Below the pieces are notes generated by a model. That model was not told the DNA's origin. It did no database searches and was given only the letters and a program-made list of their open reading frames with translations. Both the position numbers and the translations under genes were made by a program. Shown here piece after piece: positions 15,798-16,024 of a DNA stretch of 16,024 nucleotides (its first letter is position 1; every line of letters begins with the position of its first letter). The stretch comes from JANQFM01 sp035471925 (lineage in GTDB: Bacteria; Acidobacteriota; UBA6911; RPQK01; DATIPO01), in contig DATIPO010000434.1 of NCBI GenBank assembly GCA_035471925.1, positions 1 through 16,024 on the forward strand, in the 5' to 3' direction.

Positions 15798-16017
15798 GTC
15801 GGAGTTGCGAGCATTCCTCCCAAACTACTGACTCTAAGCCACTTATTGCCTCAGACAGGCTCCCGTGAACACCTCACTGTAGACGATTCTGTAGCTGTAG
15901 GCCGTCTAGAGAAGCTGGCCGGCAACCTATCACCTAGGCTTGCCCACCTCGTTCTTCCACCAACATTTGTCTGACCAACCAGATGCGGAAGCTTGTCGGG
16001 ATGGCACCGTTTGTCAG
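15798..16017. other. Non-coding region at the right edge
   Basis: About 220 bases show no open frame worth calling, with AT content higher than the neighbouring genes. It contains three CTGTAG hexamers (15877, 15889 and 15895) and an inverted repeat TAGACG/CGTCTA (15880-15885 and 15903-15908). It probably holds the promoter and leader of a gene starting beyond the window. Confidence 0.4.
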
Positions 16018-16024
16018 AAGGAGG
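16018..16024 (+). promoter_or_regulatory. Shine-Dalgarno sequence of a gene beyond the right edge
   Basis: The last seven bases, AAGGAGG, are a perfect complement to the 16S rRNA 3' end. Nothing follows in the window, so this is probably the ribosome site of a plus-strand gene starting 5-10 bases past the edge. Confidence 0.45.

Overview
The window is GC-rich bacterial chromosome with ordinary, tightly packed genes. I see no phage, IS, CRISPR, tRNA or rRNA. The combination of a LepA GTPase, a very large propeller-type sensor kinase, an S9 peptidase with acidic inserts, a HEAT-repeat cyclophilin lipoprotein, an RsbU-like phosphatase and an ECF42/DGPF pair suggests a soil or sediment Gram-negative, most likely Acidobacteriota or a near relative. 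That placement is inference from gene content; there is no rRNA to anchor it.

Left part (1-7600), all on the minus strand. In transcription order there is a small DGPF/YCII-domain protein, a translationally coupled ECF42-type sigma factor with a long C-terminal TPR region, a membrane sensor histidine kinase carrying fourteen propeller repeats plus PAS and kinase domains, and the elongation factor lepA. A sequence upstream of the DGPF gene (7573-7599) fits the promoter signature I recall for ECF42 sigma factors, so this cluster probably regulates itself. An inverted repeat sits at the start of the kinase gene.

Middle (7600-12791). A secreted prolyl-oligopeptidase-family peptidase on the plus strand converges on a minus-strand lipoprotein made of HEAT-like repeats and a C-terminal cyclophilin domain. 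Both are predicted to act in the cell envelope.

Right part (12792-16024). A gene-poor stretch of about 450 bases carries a short direct repeat and a hairpin. It is followed by a membrane-anchored SpoIIE/RsbU-type PP2C phosphatase on the minus strand. Divergent from it on the plus strand is a two-gene unit: an 87-residue single-span protein with four cysteines, and a 298-residue single-span protein that weakly resembles the DUF4230 family. A near-symmetric TATAAT element lies between the divergent genes and could serve both directions. A hairpin follows the last gene, and the window ends on a perfect Shine-Dalgarno sequence that probably belongs to a gene outside it.

Most genes are recognisable at family level. 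The least characterised part is the small cysteine protein with its DUF4230-like partner. The best-supported regulatory prediction is the ECF42 autoregulatory promoter.
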